Shown here in pieces: positions 23,749 through 33,231 of a stretch of 64,000 nucleotides of DNA. The stretch lies in contig NZ_CP091110.1 of NCBI RefSeq assembly GCF_021560175.1, forward strand, positions 4,404,501-4,468,500, in the 5' to 3' direction. Position 1 is the stretch's first letter; every line of letters starts with the position of its first letter. The notes under the pieces were generated by a model that saw nothing but the letters and a program-made list of their open reading frames with translations, made no database searches and was not told the origin of the DNA. Source of the stretch: Neobacillus drentensis (GTDB lineage: Bacteria; Bacillota; Bacilli; Bacillales; Cytobacillaceae). Position numbers and translations under genes: made by a program.

Positions 23749-24546
23749 CTATTTAGAATTAAGTACTCGTTTTCCGATTCGCTCAAACAGCCGAGGAAAG
23801 AGGACATAAACAACACTTCCCATATTCATCCAGCGCGGAAGATTAATTTCCCTTGTTTTAGTCAGCATGCTATCAACTACTTTTTGAGCCACATACTCAG
23901 GCTCCAGCATGAACTTCTGCACATTTTTTACGTAAGTGCCTTGTTCATCAGCAATATTAAAAAAGTTAGTCGCAATCGGTCCGGGGTTGACAGAGGTCAC
24001 TTGGACATGATAATCATCAAGTTCCATTCTAAGAGCATTTGTATAGCCGAGAACCGCATGCTTTGTAGCCGAATAAACACTCGACTTTGGCGTCGCGAGC
24101 TTGCCTGCCTGAGAGGCAATATTAATAATATGACCAACCTCGCGTTCCCGCATCTTTGGCAAGACCATGCTGGTGCATGCCATCAGACCAATGACATTAA
24201 CATTAAACATCCCTTTTATTTCGTCCATCGTGGCTTCATGGGCCTCACGAAATACCCCAAATCCCGCATTATTAACGAGAATATCAATGTGGCCTATTTG
24301 TTCAAAGATTTGTTCAAAGACCTTTTTAACTTGGTCTGTATCAGAGACATCAAGCTGGAACACATCAACTCGGATGTGATGGTGCTCCATTAAGTTTATT
24401 TGCAGCTGCTCGAGTTTATCGACACTCCGTGCCAACAGGACAAGATTAGCACCGCTCTCCGCACAAAGCTTGGCAATTTCTGCACCAATTCCGCCGGAAG
24501 CACCTGTAATGACAATATTTTTACCTTTCAATCGTTCCCTCACCAT
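23749..24546 (-). CDS. yqjQ: Short-chain dehydrogenase/reductase YqjQ
   Basis: 265-residue SDR. Cofactor motif VITGASGGIGAEIAKL (residues about 11-26), NNAGFG (around residue 90), and the catalytic Ser plus YxxxK in ASQAGKLATPKSSVYSATKH. A terminal membrane-associated segment resembles DltE/YqjQ-type enzymes. Substrate unknown. It follows yqjP after 34 bp on the same strand, as in B. subtilis. Confidence 0.88.
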   Translation of the reverse strand: MVRERLKGKNIVITGASGGIGAEIAKLCAESGANLVLLARSVDKLEQLQINLMEHHHIRVDVFQLDVSDTDQVKKVFEQIFEQIGHIDILVNNAGFGVFREAHEATMDEIKGMFNVNVIGLMACTSMVLPKMREREVGHIINIASQAGKLATPKSSVYSATKHAVLGYTNALRMELDDYHVQVTSVNPGPIATNFFNIADEQGTYVKNVQKFMLEPEYVAQKVVDSMLTKTREINLPRWMNMGSVVYVLFPRLFERIGKRVLNSK

Positions 24547-24580
24547 TTTAACACCCCATCAGAGTTACAGCCCTAACTAT

Positions 24581-25543
24581 CTAAACCCTTGCTTGATAGA
24601 AAATAGGCTTACTAGTACTACTAATAATTTCCCCGATAGATGATAAATAGTCAAGCTGGGCTACACTTTCCGATATCGTTAACAACAATTCACGCTGATA
24701 GACCGTTGGAAAAAGACGTTTACAGATTTCAAATGCCGTGAGCGGTTCTTCCTTTAGCCAGCTATACACTGTCATTGCACGTTCATGCTGCCGGGTAAGT
24801 CTTTTTTCAATCAGCTCAGCTAAATGAGTGACCTCTTCCCCATGCCCCGTATAGACACATTGAATCGGGTAAGATAATAGTTTTTCCATAGAATCATTAT
24901 GCTGCAGCTGCGGTTTCGGCCTTTCCGTTTCCCCAGGCACGGGAGGCTCTAGTAAGGGATTAGGTGAAATATGAGCTAAAATCAAATCACCCGCAATTAG
25001 AATTCCATCCTTTTCGCGAAAGAGCGCAATTTGACTTTGGGCATGGCCTGGTGTTTCGATTACCTTCCAGTCACTAAGTCCAATAGGGTTCATTCCCTCG
25101 ACTAAAGTCCCTGTTAACGAGCGGTTACACGAATATTTAAATGGGGTTCGAAGCCTAGATAAGAAAGGAAAATATTCTTCGGGCAAACCAAACTCCCTAA
25201 AACTTACTTTAAAGAATTCTTCCTGTAATTGAAAAAATTCTTCTGTGGGATGGATCCATCTTTCGTTAAAAGGATGACCGTATACCTCTAGCGAATCCGA
25301 AAAAAAATCAAGCATCCCAACATGATCAGGATGATGATGGGTAAGAACAACTTGCTCAATATCCTGTGGGCTTAAATCTAATTCAGCCAACTGTTCTGTA
25401 AAGGAACTCCAGCACTCATCTGTTTTTACTCCGGCATCCACTAGGGTTAAGCGCTCGCCCTTTATCAAATAGACATTAACATCGCCCACGGGAAACGGCG
25501 TTGGCAGTGTCATTTTCGCGATTCCATCTTTCCATTCTGTCAT
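24581..25543 (-). CDS. yqjP: Metallo-beta-lactamase-fold hydrolase YqjP
   Basis: 320-residue MBL-fold protein. Metal motif THHHPDHVGMLDFF (HxHxDH, residues about 69-82), histidine in ETPGHAQSQIALF, aspartate in GILIAGDLILAHISPNP and a last ligand in CVYTGHGEEV. The C-terminal winged-helix-like segment (TAFEICKRLFPT) resembles LACTB2-like/YqjP proteins. It may hydrolyse a thioester or nucleic acid; the substrate is not predictable. First of two genes with yqjQ, divergent from proI. Confidence 0.86.
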   Translation of the reverse strand: MTEWKDGIAKMTLPTPFPVGDVNVYLIKGERLTLVDAGVKTDECWSSFTEQLAELDLSPQDIEQVVLTHHHPDHVGMLDFFSDSLEVYGHPFNERWIHPTEEFFQLQEEFFKVSFREFGLPEEYFPFLSRLRTPFKYSCNRSLTGTLVEGMNPIGLSDWKVIETPGHAQSQIALFREKDGILIAGDLILAHISPNPLLEPPVPGETERPKPQLQHNDSMEKLLSYPIQCVYTGHGEEVTHLAELIEKRLTRQHERAMTVYSWLKEEPLTAFEICKRLFPTVYQRELLLTISESVAQLDYLSSIGEIISSTSKPIFYQARV

Positions 25544-25681
25544 TGAAAGAACTCCTTACCTTTACTAAAAGAATGTATTTTTAAATTTAGTTGATAGCTT
25601 AAAGTTTAGCCACTTTTTTATTTATTGTCATGTTTAAAGACTCTTTTTTGGAAAAAATAAAAAATTCTTATAATTACTCTC

Positions 25682-25710
25682 TTGACAAACTGTCTGTCTT
25701 CAAGCATAAT
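25682..25710 (+). promoter_or_regulatory. SigA promoter of proI
   Basis: Consensus TTGACA (25682-25687), 17-bp spacer, CATAAT (25705-25710), 27 bp before the start codon. The leader is too short for a T-box, so the gene seems constitutive. Confidence 0.8.
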
Positions 25711-25737
25711 CACTTCATTTAAATAGGAGGAGTAACA

Positions 25738-26580
25738 ATGAAAAAGATTGCAATTATAGGTGCTGGTTCAATGGCTGAAGCTTTCATTTCAGGCATACTA
25801 GAGAATAAATTAATAGATAGACAACACATTTGGGTGACGAATCATGGTAACAAAGAAAGATTAGCTCTTCTTGAGGAACAATATGGCATCTCTAGTACGT
25901 ATGAGTTGAGTACTCTTTTTAAAGGGGCAGATATCGTTATGCTTGCGATGAAGCCAAAGGATGCCGATACCGCGATTAACCATATTCATGAACATTTAAC
26001 AGAGAATATGCTGATTGTTTCCGTTCTCGCAGGTGTATCGATCAACACAATTGAAACATTAGCAAGAAAGCCCCTTTCAATAGCCCGGTCAATGCCTAAC
26101 ACATCGGCAGCAGTTGGAAAATCAGCGACGGCTATCGCCGTAAACGAACGGGTAACAACGGAGCAATTAAAAACCATAAAGATGCTTTTTGAGACAGTTG
26201 GTTTGGCAAAATTCGTTGAGGAGGAACAGCTTGATGCTGTGACAGGATTGTCGGGAAGTGGTCCAGCCTACATTTATTATCTTATCGAAGCAATGGAAAA
26301 TAGTGCAGATGTGATTGGTCTTGATAAGCAAATTGCTCAGGAACTGATTGTTCAAACCCTTATCGGGGCTGCTGAAATGGTGAAAAACTCCTCTAAATCG
26401 CCTGAACAGCTGCGCAGGGAGGTAACTAGTCCTGGTGGAACAACGGAAGCAGGGATCCGTGTTCTGGAGGAATATGGAGTACAGCAAGCATTTATATCTT
26501 GTATCAAGGCCGCTAGTGCCCAATCAAAATTAATGGGTAAAAGCTTAAGTTCAGAACTAAATGTAAGTAAACACCTATAA
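25738..26580 (+). CDS. proI: Pyrroline-5-carboxylate reductase
   Basis: Last step of proline synthesis. 280 residues; NAD(P)-binding GAGSMAEAFISGIL at residues about 7-20. The P5CR signature is in the dimer domain: GLSGSGPAYIYYLIEAM and LRREVTSPGGTTEAGIRVLE. The ribosome site is AGGAGGAG and the promoter is near-consensus. In B. subtilis the gene at this locus is proI (yqjO). Confidence 0.95.
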   Translation: MKKIAIIGAGSMAEAFISGILENKLIDRQHIWVTNHGNKERLALLEEQYGISSTYELSTLFKGADIVMLAMKPKDADTAINHIHEHLTENMLIVSVLAGVSINTIETLARKPLSIARSMPNTSAAVGKSATAIAVNERVTTEQLKTIKMLFETVGLAKFVEEEQLDAVTGLSGSGPAYIYYLIEAMENSADVIGLDKQIAQELIVQTLIGAAEMVKNSSKSPEQLRREVTSPGGTTEAGIRVLEEYGVQQAFISCIKAASAQSKLMGKSLSSELNVSKHL

Positions 26581-26649
26581 ATTGTATAGATATTCAACGA
26601 ATGGAAAGCCACTTCGGCCTGCTCAGAAACTAAGCAAAGGACTGGAGAA

Positions 26650-27798
26650 ATGGAAAACATCTTAATTATTTTGTTCACCATCGGGATTCTCGTTTGGATT
26701 GTTTTTCTACTAGATGCAGTCCTCGGATTTCGAAACTTCGATTCTTTGGAATTGGAAGATGGTCTTGATTCCGGGCCGCTGCTCTCTGTCATTGTAGCAG
26801 CAAGAAATGAAGAAAAACAAATCGAAGAGAGTATCCTAAGTCAGTTAAAGCAAACCTATAAAAATGTTGAGTGGATTCTCGTAAATGACCGCTCTACAGA
26901 TGCGACTGGATCCATCATGGACAGATTAGCAAGAGAAGACTCCCGAATCAGGGTCCTACATATTAAGGAATTGCCTCTTGGCTGGCTTGGCAAAAACCAC
27001 GCCTTATATAAGGGGACACTGCAGGCTTCCGGCGAATGGATTTTGTTTACAGATGCCGATGTACGATATGGGAGCGAGGCATTTGCAAAAGCATTGCATT
27101 ATTTTGTGAAGCATCAATTAGACCATCTAACAGCAGCACCTAATTTAAAAGCCAACCATTTCTGGCTGAAATCATTTGTTGCCTTTTTTTTATTCGGATT
27201 TTCCTATTTTAAACGGCCTTGGATGGCCAATAATCCAAAATCCAAAATTGGAACAGGGATTGGTGCCTTCAACTTAGTATCCAAAAGGGCATATGAAGCA
27301 TTCGGAACACATAAAAAATTAAGAATGAGGCCCGATGATGACCTGCAGCTGGGGATGAAAATGAAAAGAGCTGGATACCGCCAAAAGATTGTTTCGGCAT
27401 TACGGCTGATGGAAGTGGAATGGTATGGAAGTCTTAAAGAAGCATTTGTCGGCTTGGAAAAAAACACGTTTGCTGGTTTAAATTATCGAATTAGCATGGT
27501 GTTTTTTTCTATTTTCGGTGTCTTTATAACCAATGTCCTTCCCTTTTTCACCATCTTTGCAGAAAATAAAACCATTGTCCTGCTAAGTCTGGGGAACATT
27601 GTTACCAGTGGCATTCTTTATTTTATTGTCATCAAGAAAATGACTGTTTTTTCCCCAGCCTTGTTTCTAGTTCTACCAATCACTGCTTTACTCTTTATTT
27701 ATTCGATTATCCGAGCCAGTTTTCTTACATTTAAACGTGGAGGCATCGTCTGGCGTGGGACAACTTATAAGTTAAGTGAGCTGAGAGAAAAGGATTAA
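26650..27798 (+). CDS. Family 2 glycosyltransferase, membrane-associated
   Basis: 382 residues. An N-terminal membrane helix (residues about 4-25) is followed by a GT-A domain: LSVIVAARNEEKQIEESI, WILVNDRSTDATG, FTDADVRYG (DxD) and an acceptor-side motif RPDDDLQLGMKMKRAGY. Three to four C-terminal helices follow (from about residue 275). It resembles processive or HpnB/CrtQ-like glycosyltransferases acting on lipid acceptors. It sits 69 bp after proI, possibly in the same transcript, where B. subtilis has yqjL-N. Donor and acceptor are unknown. Confidence 0.82.
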   Translation: MENILIILFTIGILVWIVFLLDAVLGFRNFDSLELEDGLDSGPLLSVIVAARNEEKQIEESILSQLKQTYKNVEWILVNDRSTDATGSIMDRLAREDSRIRVLHIKELPLGWLGKNHALYKGTLQASGEWILFTDADVRYGSEAFAKALHYFVKHQLDHLTAAPNLKANHFWLKSFVAFFLFGFSYFKRPWMANNPKSKIGTGIGAFNLVSKRAYEAFGTHKKLRMRPDDDLQLGMKMKRAGYRQKIVSALRLMEVEWYGSLKEAFVGLEKNTFAGLNYRISMVFFSIFGVFITNVLPFFTIFAENKTIVLLSLGNIVTSGILYFIVIKKMTVFSPALFLVLPITALLFIYSIIRASFLTFKRGGIVWRGTTYKLSELREKD

Positions 27799-27880
27799 GA
27801 GTAGAATTCCACAAATTCTCTAGTCCATTTGCTATACATAACAGGTTGTCATTTGGACTAGAAGATATCGCTTATACACA

Positions 27881-27923
27881 AAAAGCACTTACCAATCACC
27901 GATGGTAAGTGGTAAGTGCTTTT
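27881..27923. terminator. Bidirectional terminator between the glycosyltransferase gene and rnz
   Basis: AAAAGCACTTACCA/TGGTAAGTGCTTTT, a perfect 14-bp stem with a 15-nt loop, shared by convergent genes. Confidence 0.85.
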
Positions 27924-27924
27924 A

Positions 27925-28848
27925 TTACCTAAGTGGAATGTTGAATTCTTTAAAATCCTCAGCAATAACCGTTTGCGGAAAAATTTCTTGTGCTTCGCCC
28001 ACAAGTTCAAGCCATGCCTGCCGATCATAGCGGGAACTTATATGGGTGAGGCACAATTGTTGACAGGAAGCTTGTTTAGCAATCTCTGCTGCCTGCCTTG
28101 TGGTCGAATGAAAATAATCAAAGGCAAGCTGCTCCTCGCCTTTTGCAAAGGTAGCTTCATGTACTAAGAAATCCGCATCCTGAGCTAGCCAGCGTGAATT
28201 TTCACAATATCGGGTGTCTCCAAGTATGGTGACAATCCGTCCCTTTTGGGAAGGACCAAGAAACTTGTCCGGTTCGATCACCCTGCCGTCTTCAAGTGTG
28301 ACAATTTCACCATTTTTTATTTTTCTAAAAATAGGTCCTGGCTGTACCCCTGCTTCCTTCAGTTTGTCGGCAAGAAGGGTACCCGGTCTGTCTCTCTCGA
28401 CAATCCTGTAGCCGTAGGAAGGAATTCCGTGGTCTAACCGCCGTGCCTCCACTTTAAATTGCTCATCCTCAAAGATAATACCTTCGGAAATTTCAGTTAC
28501 CGTTAATGGGTATTTTAAATACGTTTGACTTAACGAGAGACTAACCTGAAGGTATTCCTTAATGCCTTTTGGTCCGTAGACGGTTACGCCTGTCTCTCCA
28601 CCTTGAAAGGAGCGGCTTGATAACAGCCCTGGCAGCCCGTAGATATGATCACCATGGAGGTGGGTAATAAATATTTTTTCGATCCGCCGTGGTTTGATGG
28701 ATGTATGTAATATTTGATGCTGCGTTGCTTCGCCTGCGTCAAAAAGCCATACCGCCCCTCGTTCTTCAAGTAATTTGAGGGCAATAGACGTAACATTTCG
28801 TAGCTTTGCCGGCATCCCGGCGCCTGTTCCTAAGAAAAATAGATCCAA
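27925..28848 (-). CDS. rnz: Ribonuclease Z
   Basis: 3' tRNA processing endonuclease of the MBL fold, 307 residues. N-terminal [17 protein letters not shown]. The zinc motif is [14 protein letters not shown] (residues about 62-75). Further ligands are in [11 protein letters not shown] and LTHISSRYD, with an exosite arm near [12 protein letters not shown]. The start is TTG 28846-28848, eight bases after GAGAGGAG. It is divergent from zwf as in B. subtilis (yqjK). Confidence 0.94.
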   Translation of the reverse strand: MDLFFLGTGAGMPAKLRNVTSIALKLLEERGAVWLFDAGEATQHQILHTSIKPRRIEKIFITHLHGDHIYGLPGLLSSRSFQGGETGVTVYGPKGIKEYLQVSLSLSQTYLKYPLTVTEISEGIIFEDEQFKVEARRLDHGIPSYGYRIVERDRPGTLLADKLKEAGVQPGPIFRKIKNGEIVTLEDGRVIEPDKFLGPSQKGRIVTILGDTRYCENSRWLAQDADFLVHEATFAKGEEQLAFDYFHSTTRQAAEIAKQASCQQLCLTHISSRYDRQAWLELVGEAQEIFPQTVIAEDFKEFNIPLR

Positions 28849-29055
28849 ATAGAAGGCTCCTCTCTTCTCCGTTTTTTCTTATGAATAACTATATCACAAA
28901 CTTTTTTCTTATGCTCAACCTGCTCAAGTTCTACAACTAAATTAAAATTTTTTGTTACATGCAATTCAATATATTTGCGAAACCTAAAGAAAACAGATAA
29001 ATTAAATAAAAGTAAAAAATACATAACTAGGCTATTAGAAAAGAGGTTACATAAC

Positions 29056-30549
29056 GTGGAGCAAAACATGACATCGTTAATAATGATATTTGGAGCAACT
29101 GGAGATTTGGCTAAACGAAAATTATTTCCTTCGCTTTACCGCTTATTTTCACGGAATAAACTAGACAAGTTTGCCGTGATTGGAGTTGCAAGAAGGTCCC
29201 TTTCTAATGATGATTTTCAAGCATCTGTAAAGGAATCCGTGATCTCATCTTTAGGAAACAAAGAAGATCTTGACCAATTTGTTTCCCATTTCTATTATCA
29301 ATCACATGATGTAGCGGATTCCAGTTCTTATGTATCATTAAGAAATTTTGCTGATCAAATTGATGCAGATTATGAGCTGGAGGGAAATCGAATCTTTTAC
29401 TTGGCAATGGCTCCGGAATTTTTTGGTCCGATTGCCCTGCATTTAAAATCCGATGGCCTCACCGATGTTAAAGGATATAAACGGCTTGTCATTGAGAAAC
29501 CATTTGGTCACGACTTAGAATCGGCTAAGAAGTTAAACCAACAGATTAGAAGTGCCTTTTCTGAAAAAGAGGTATACCGAATTGATCACTATTTAGGAAA
29601 AGAAATGGTTCGAAACATCGAGGTCATTCGTTTTGCCAACGCAATTTTTGAACCACTTTGGAATAACCGATATATTTCTAATATACAAATAACATCAAGT
29701 GAAACACTTGGGGTTGAAGAGCGCGGCCGTTACTATGAAACAAGCGGCGCTCTTCGGGATATGCTGCAAAATCATATGATGCAAATGGTAGCCTTGCTTG
29801 CAATGGAGCCGCCAATTAGTCTGACCACAGACGAAGTAAGATCGGAAAAGGTTAGAGTGTTTAGGTCCCTAAGATCTGTCGAGGGTGAGGAAGTAAAACA
29901 ATATTTTGTCCGCGGTCAATATGGTGAAGGAATGGTTGAAGATGTTACTGTTCCTAAATACCGTGATGAAGCAATGGTTGATCAAGAATCCAATACGGAG
30001 ACCTTTGTGGCTGGAAAGATTATGATTGATAACTTCCGCTGGGCAGGTGTACCATTTTATATTCGTACCGGCAAAAGAATGGCCACAAAATCAACCAAAA
30101 TTGTCGTCCAATTTAAAGACATTCCAATGAATTTATATTACCAAACAGAAAAAATGTTAAATCCAAACTTGCTTGTTATCCACATTCAGCCTGAAGAAGG
30201 AATAACACTGCATCTAAACGCTAAGAAAGCGGGCGGACACCTTGATGCTCAAGAAGTAAAATTAAGCTTTGCCAATACAGGCATACATGCCATGAATACT
30301 CCTGAAGGGTATGAGAAACTCTTATACGATTGTATGAGAGGGGATGCTACCAATTTCACGCATTGGGATGAAGTAGCGTACTCTTGGGCTTTTGTAGATA
30401 AGATTTCAGCTGTATGGGAGAAAACGAAAGCAGCATTTCCTAATTATGAATCCGGAACAATGGGTCCTAAGGCAGCAGATGAACTTCTCGAAAAAGACGG
30501 CTTCTTCTGGTGGCCTATGGCTGAATTAGAGGTTGATATCTGTAAGTAA
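29056..30549 (+). CDS. zwf: Glucose-6-phosphate 1-dehydrogenase
   Basis: Oxidative pentose-phosphate entry enzyme, 497 residues. NADP-binding IFGATGDLAKRKLFPSLYRL is near residues 10-29. The substrate-site signature is RIDHYLGKEMVRN, with FVRGQYGEG and PFYIRTGKRM also typical. I chose GTG 29056-29058, eight bases after AGAGG; the frame is open 27 codons further upstream but without a ribosome site. In B. subtilis a 6-phosphogluconate dehydrogenase gene lies next to zwf; here zwf ends at a terminator facing dinB. Confidence 0.96.
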   Translation: MEQNMTSLIMIFGATGDLAKRKLFPSLYRLFSRNKLDKFAVIGVARRSLSNDDFQASVKESVISSLGNKEDLDQFVSHFYYQSHDVADSSSYVSLRNFADQIDADYELEGNRIFYLAMAPEFFGPIALHLKSDGLTDVKGYKRLVIEKPFGHDLESAKKLNQQIRSAFSEKEVYRIDHYLGKEMVRNIEVIRFANAIFEPLWNNRYISNIQITSSETLGVEERGRYYETSGALRDMLQNHMMQMVALLAMEPPISLTTDEVRSEKVRVFRSLRSVEGEEVKQYFVRGQYGEGMVEDVTVPKYRDEAMVDQESNTETFVAGKIMIDNFRWAGVPFYIRTGKRMATKSTKIVVQFKDIPMNLYYQTEKMLNPNLLVIHIQPEEGITLHLNAKKAGGHLDAQEVKLSFANTGIHAMNTPEGYEKLLYDCMRGDATNFTHWDEVAYSWAFVDKISAVWEKTKAAFPNYESGTMGPKAADELLEKDGFFWWPMAELEVDICK

Positions 30550-30586
30550 GACAAGCGGAACCGCCTTTTATCTAGTTGACAAGTAA

Positions 30587-30626
30587 CTAAAAAGCTCCCT
30601 TTGTTTAACAAAGTGGAGCTTTTTAG
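30587..30626. terminator. Bidirectional terminator between zwf and dinB
   Basis: CTAAAAAGCTCC-TTTG/CAAAG-GGAGCTTTTTAG with a short loop, T-rich on both strands, overlapping the last bases of dinB. Confidence 0.85.
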
Positions 30627-31900
30627 TGTTCATCCTTGTTTTTATCGGGAAACGAGCGTAAAAAATCTTTATTAAAGCTTGTCCCAGTTCCAACATTTTC
30701 AGCTTGTACATCATTATGGGAGCCTGCCGTTTCAATAATATTTTTCCCATACTTTTCACGGAGGCTGGAAAGGGTTTTTAAGAGCGGCTCTTTTTTAGCA
30801 TCTTTTTCGAACGAAAATAAATCCAGCTGTTTAAAAGCATGGTCCTGTTCTACTAAATCATTCCCAGTTATCCCTAATAATCGTACAGGGTCGCCATTCC
30901 AAGCCTTTAAAAAAAGCTGTTTCGCAAATAACGAAATATCTTCTTTATGATTAATCGGGTTCAGCAGTTTCATACTTTTGGTAATGGTCTTCCGATCTTT
31001 ATAACGGATTGTAATTGCCAAAGCAGTTGTCATAACTGTTTTACGCTTTATTCTGGTCGACACGGTTTCGGCCAATCCATCGAGCACCTGGAACAGTTCT
31101 TGTTGATTGCTAATATCTCTTGGGAGGGTAGTTGAATTTCCGATACTTTTAAATTCCGATACAGATTCAGGGTCCACAGGCCGAGAGTCAATACCGTTTG
31201 CTCGATCTTTAATGCGCATCCCATTAATTCCGAGAAGTGACTTCAATTGGATTTCATTTCCTTTAGCTAAGTCTCCAATCGATTGAATTCCAATTGTTTG
31301 TAATTTTTCAGCAGTCTTTTTCCCTATCCCATGCATTTCATTCGTATTTAAGGGCCACAGGACGGCAGGAATATCGCGTTTCCGCAGGATCGTTATTCCC
31401 AGCGGCTTTTTCATATCAGAAGCCGTTTTGGCTAAAAACTTATTTGGAGCAATCCCAATACTGCACGGTAAATCCAATTGATTTAGGAGTCTGTTTTGGA
31501 TACTTTCAGCAATCTCAATTGGACTCCCTAAGGAAAAGCTTTCAGTTATATCCATATATCCTTCATCAATCGAAACAGGTTCGACTAGTTCGGTATATTG
31601 TCTAAGTATTTCAAACATAGCAGTCGAGGCAGAACGGTATCGGTCAAAACTCGGTTTCATCACCACTAGCTGCGGACAAAGTTTTTTTGCTTCCCAAAGC
31701 GGCATGGTCGTTTTTACACCAAACTTCCTCGCTTCATAGCTGCAGGTCACAATAATTCCGCGTCGCTCCTCAACATTTCCCGCAATGGCAAGCGGTTTTC
31801 CCTTCAGTTCAGGGTTATAAGCCATTTCAACAGAAGCGTAAAAACAATTCATGTCTACATGTAAAATCACTCGTCCATTTTTCGGATACATTTCCTTCAT
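30623..31900 (-). CDS. dinB: DNA polymerase IV (DinB/PolYA)
   Basis: 425-residue Y-family translesion polymerase. Catalytic motifs are VILHVDMNCFYASVEMAY (residues about 11-28), VTCSYEARKFGVKT and VEPVSIDEGYMDIT (around residue 105). The HhH thumb is MHGIGKKTAEKLQTIGI. A beta-clamp-binding-like QLDLFSF is near the C-terminus. The start is ATG 31898-31900 after AAGGGTG; an upstream GTG is possible. Equivalent to yqjH. A weak SOS-like site is upstream. Confidence 0.94.
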   Translation of the reverse strand: MKEMYPKNGRVILHVDMNCFYASVEMAYNPELKGKPLAIAGNVEERRGIIVTCSYEARKFGVKTTMPLWEAKKLCPQLVVMKPSFDRYRSASTAMFEILRQYTELVEPVSIDEGYMDITESFSLGSPIEIAESIQNRLLNQLDLPCSIGIAPNKFLAKTASDMKKPLGITILRKRDIPAVLWPLNTNEMHGIGKKTAEKLQTIGIQSIGDLAKGNEIQLKSLLGINGMRIKDRANGIDSRPVDPESVSEFKSIGNSTTLPRDISNQQELFQVLDGLAETVSTRIKRKTVMTTALAITIRYKDRKTITKSMKLLNPINHKEDISLFAKQLFLKAWNGDPVRLLGITGNDLVEQDHAFKQLDLFSFEKDAKKEPLLKTLSSLREKYGKNIIETAGSHNDVQAENVGTGTSFNKDFLRSFPDKNKDEH

Positions 31901-31915
31901 ACCGAACACACCCTT

Positions 31916-31929
31916 AAAACATTTGTTCT
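31916..31929. promoter_or_regulatory. Weak LexA-like site upstream of dinB
   Basis: Minus strand AGAACAAATGTTTT fits 11 of 14 positions of the SOS box, just downstream of a TATAAT (31935-31940). Damage control of this gene is not certain. Confidence 0.3.
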
Positions 31930-31942
31930 ACTTTATTATAAC

Positions 31943-31969
31943 AAAAAAGGAGGCCATTTGGCGCTCCTT
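31943..31969 (-). terminator. Terminator after the M20 peptidase gene
   Basis: Minus strand AAGGAGCGCC/GGCCTCCTT stem with one mismatch followed by TTTTTTG, 15 bp after the stop codon. Confidence 0.65.
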
Positions 31970-31983
31970 CCGAAGAGAGTTGG

Positions 31984-33105
31984 TTATTGATTGGTTACTT
32001 CATCGATAATGGCAAGGGTCATCTCTGCAAGCTTATACAATTCTACAACCGGCATACGCTCGTTTGTGGTATGAATTTCTTCATATCCTACAGCTAAGTT
32101 TACAGTCGGAATATTGAACCCATTAAATACATTGGCGTCACTGCCTCCACCGCTATGCTGAAGTTCACAGCTGCGGCCAATCTTTGCTGCGGCCTTGCGG
32201 GCAATTTCTACAACTTGGTCGCCTTCGCCAAATTTAAACCCAGGATACATAACTTCTACTTCAACTTCTGCCCTGCCTCCCATTTGTTCGGCAACTGTTT
32301 CAAAAGCATCCTTCATTTTGTTAACTTGGGCCTGCATTTTTTCAGGAATGAGTGAGCGAGCTTCCGCTAAGATATCAACGCGGTCGGCAACGATATTAGT
32401 AGCTTGTCCGCCTTCAAAACGGCCAATATTAGCGGTCGTTTCATGATCGATTCTGCCTAATGGCATTTTCGCAATAGATTTGGCAGCGATGGTAATCGCA
32501 GATACTCCCTTTTCAGGTGCGACACCAGCATGGGCTGTTTTGCCATAGATGATTGCTTTTACCTTTGCTTGTGTTGGTGCGGCAACAACCACGTTACCCA
32601 CTAAGCCATCACTATCAAGGGCATAGCCATATTTTGCTTTTATTAATGATGGATCAATTGCTTTGGCACCATGTAAACCAGACTCTTCACCGACAGAGAT
32701 GACAAATTGAATTAATCCATGTGGAAGGTTTTGTTCTTTAAGCAGACGAATGGTTTCCAGCATCACGGCTATACCTGTTTTATCATCGGCACCAAGAATC
32801 GTTGTACCATCTGTTACAACATAGCCGTCCTTTATGGAAGGTTTAACACCCTTAGCAGGGGTTACAGTATCCATATGACAGGAGAAATAAAGAGGATCTA
32901 CTCCTTCTTTTACAGCAGGCAATGTACAAATTAAGTTACCTGCGCCATGCCCCGTTATAGCAGTTGTATCATCTTCAAAAACTTCGAGACCTAATTCGGT
33001 AAATTTTTGTTTTAACACCTTCGCAATCTCTGTCTCAAACTTAGTTTCTGAATCAATTTGGACAAGTTCTAAAAATTCATTCAAAAGACGTTCCTGATTA
33101 ACCAT
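31984..33105 (-). CDS. yqjE: M20-family tripeptidase-like peptidase YqjE
   Basis: 373-residue zinc peptidase of the PepT/M20B type. Metal ligands in LYFSCHMDTVTPAKGVKP (around residue 80), LGADDKTGIAV, SVGEESGLHGAKAI and YALDSDG; the dimerisation (lid) domain is near KAIIYGKTAHAG. It most likely hydrolyses di- or tripeptides. ATG 33105 follows GGAGGG. It stands in the B. subtilis yqjE position, downstream of the yqjD/yqjC pair but separated from it by 126 bp that contain a decayed family A fragment. Confidence 0.88.
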   Translation of the reverse strand: MVNQERLLNEFLELVQIDSETKFETEIAKVLKQKFTELGLEVFEDDTTAITGHGAGNLICTLPAVKEGVDPLYFSCHMDTVTPAKGVKPSIKDGYVVTDGTTILGADDKTGIAVMLETIRLLKEQNLPHGLIQFVISVGEESGLHGAKAIDPSLIKAKYGYALDSDGLVGNVVVAAPTQAKVKAIIYGKTAHAGVAPEKGVSAITIAAKSIAKMPLGRIDHETTANIGRFEGGQATNIVADRVDILAEARSLIPEKMQAQVNKMKDAFETVAEQMGGRAEVEVEVMYPGFKFGEGDQVVEIARKAAAKIGRSCELQHSGGGSDANVFNGFNIPTVNLAVGYEEIHTTNERMPVVELYKLAEMTLAIIDEVTNQ

Positions 33106-33231
33106 TTATGACCCTCCAATTATGTACACACTAATATCTAGCCGTAAGCACTAATCAAGGTGCTTCCGCTTTTCTATTTCAGTATACCTCTTTATTTGTT
33201 ATATCATCAAATGAAAGAGCTACGTGGTAAA

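Noticed and set aside
25544..25737. T-box riboswitch upstream of proI
   Set aside because: A near-consensus promoter lies only 27 bp from the start codon, so there is no room for a T-box leader, and no T-box sequence was seen.
32195..32446. Plus-strand 83-codon frame within the M20 peptidase gene
   Set aside because: Antisense to conserved catalytic-domain coding sequence; no independent support.
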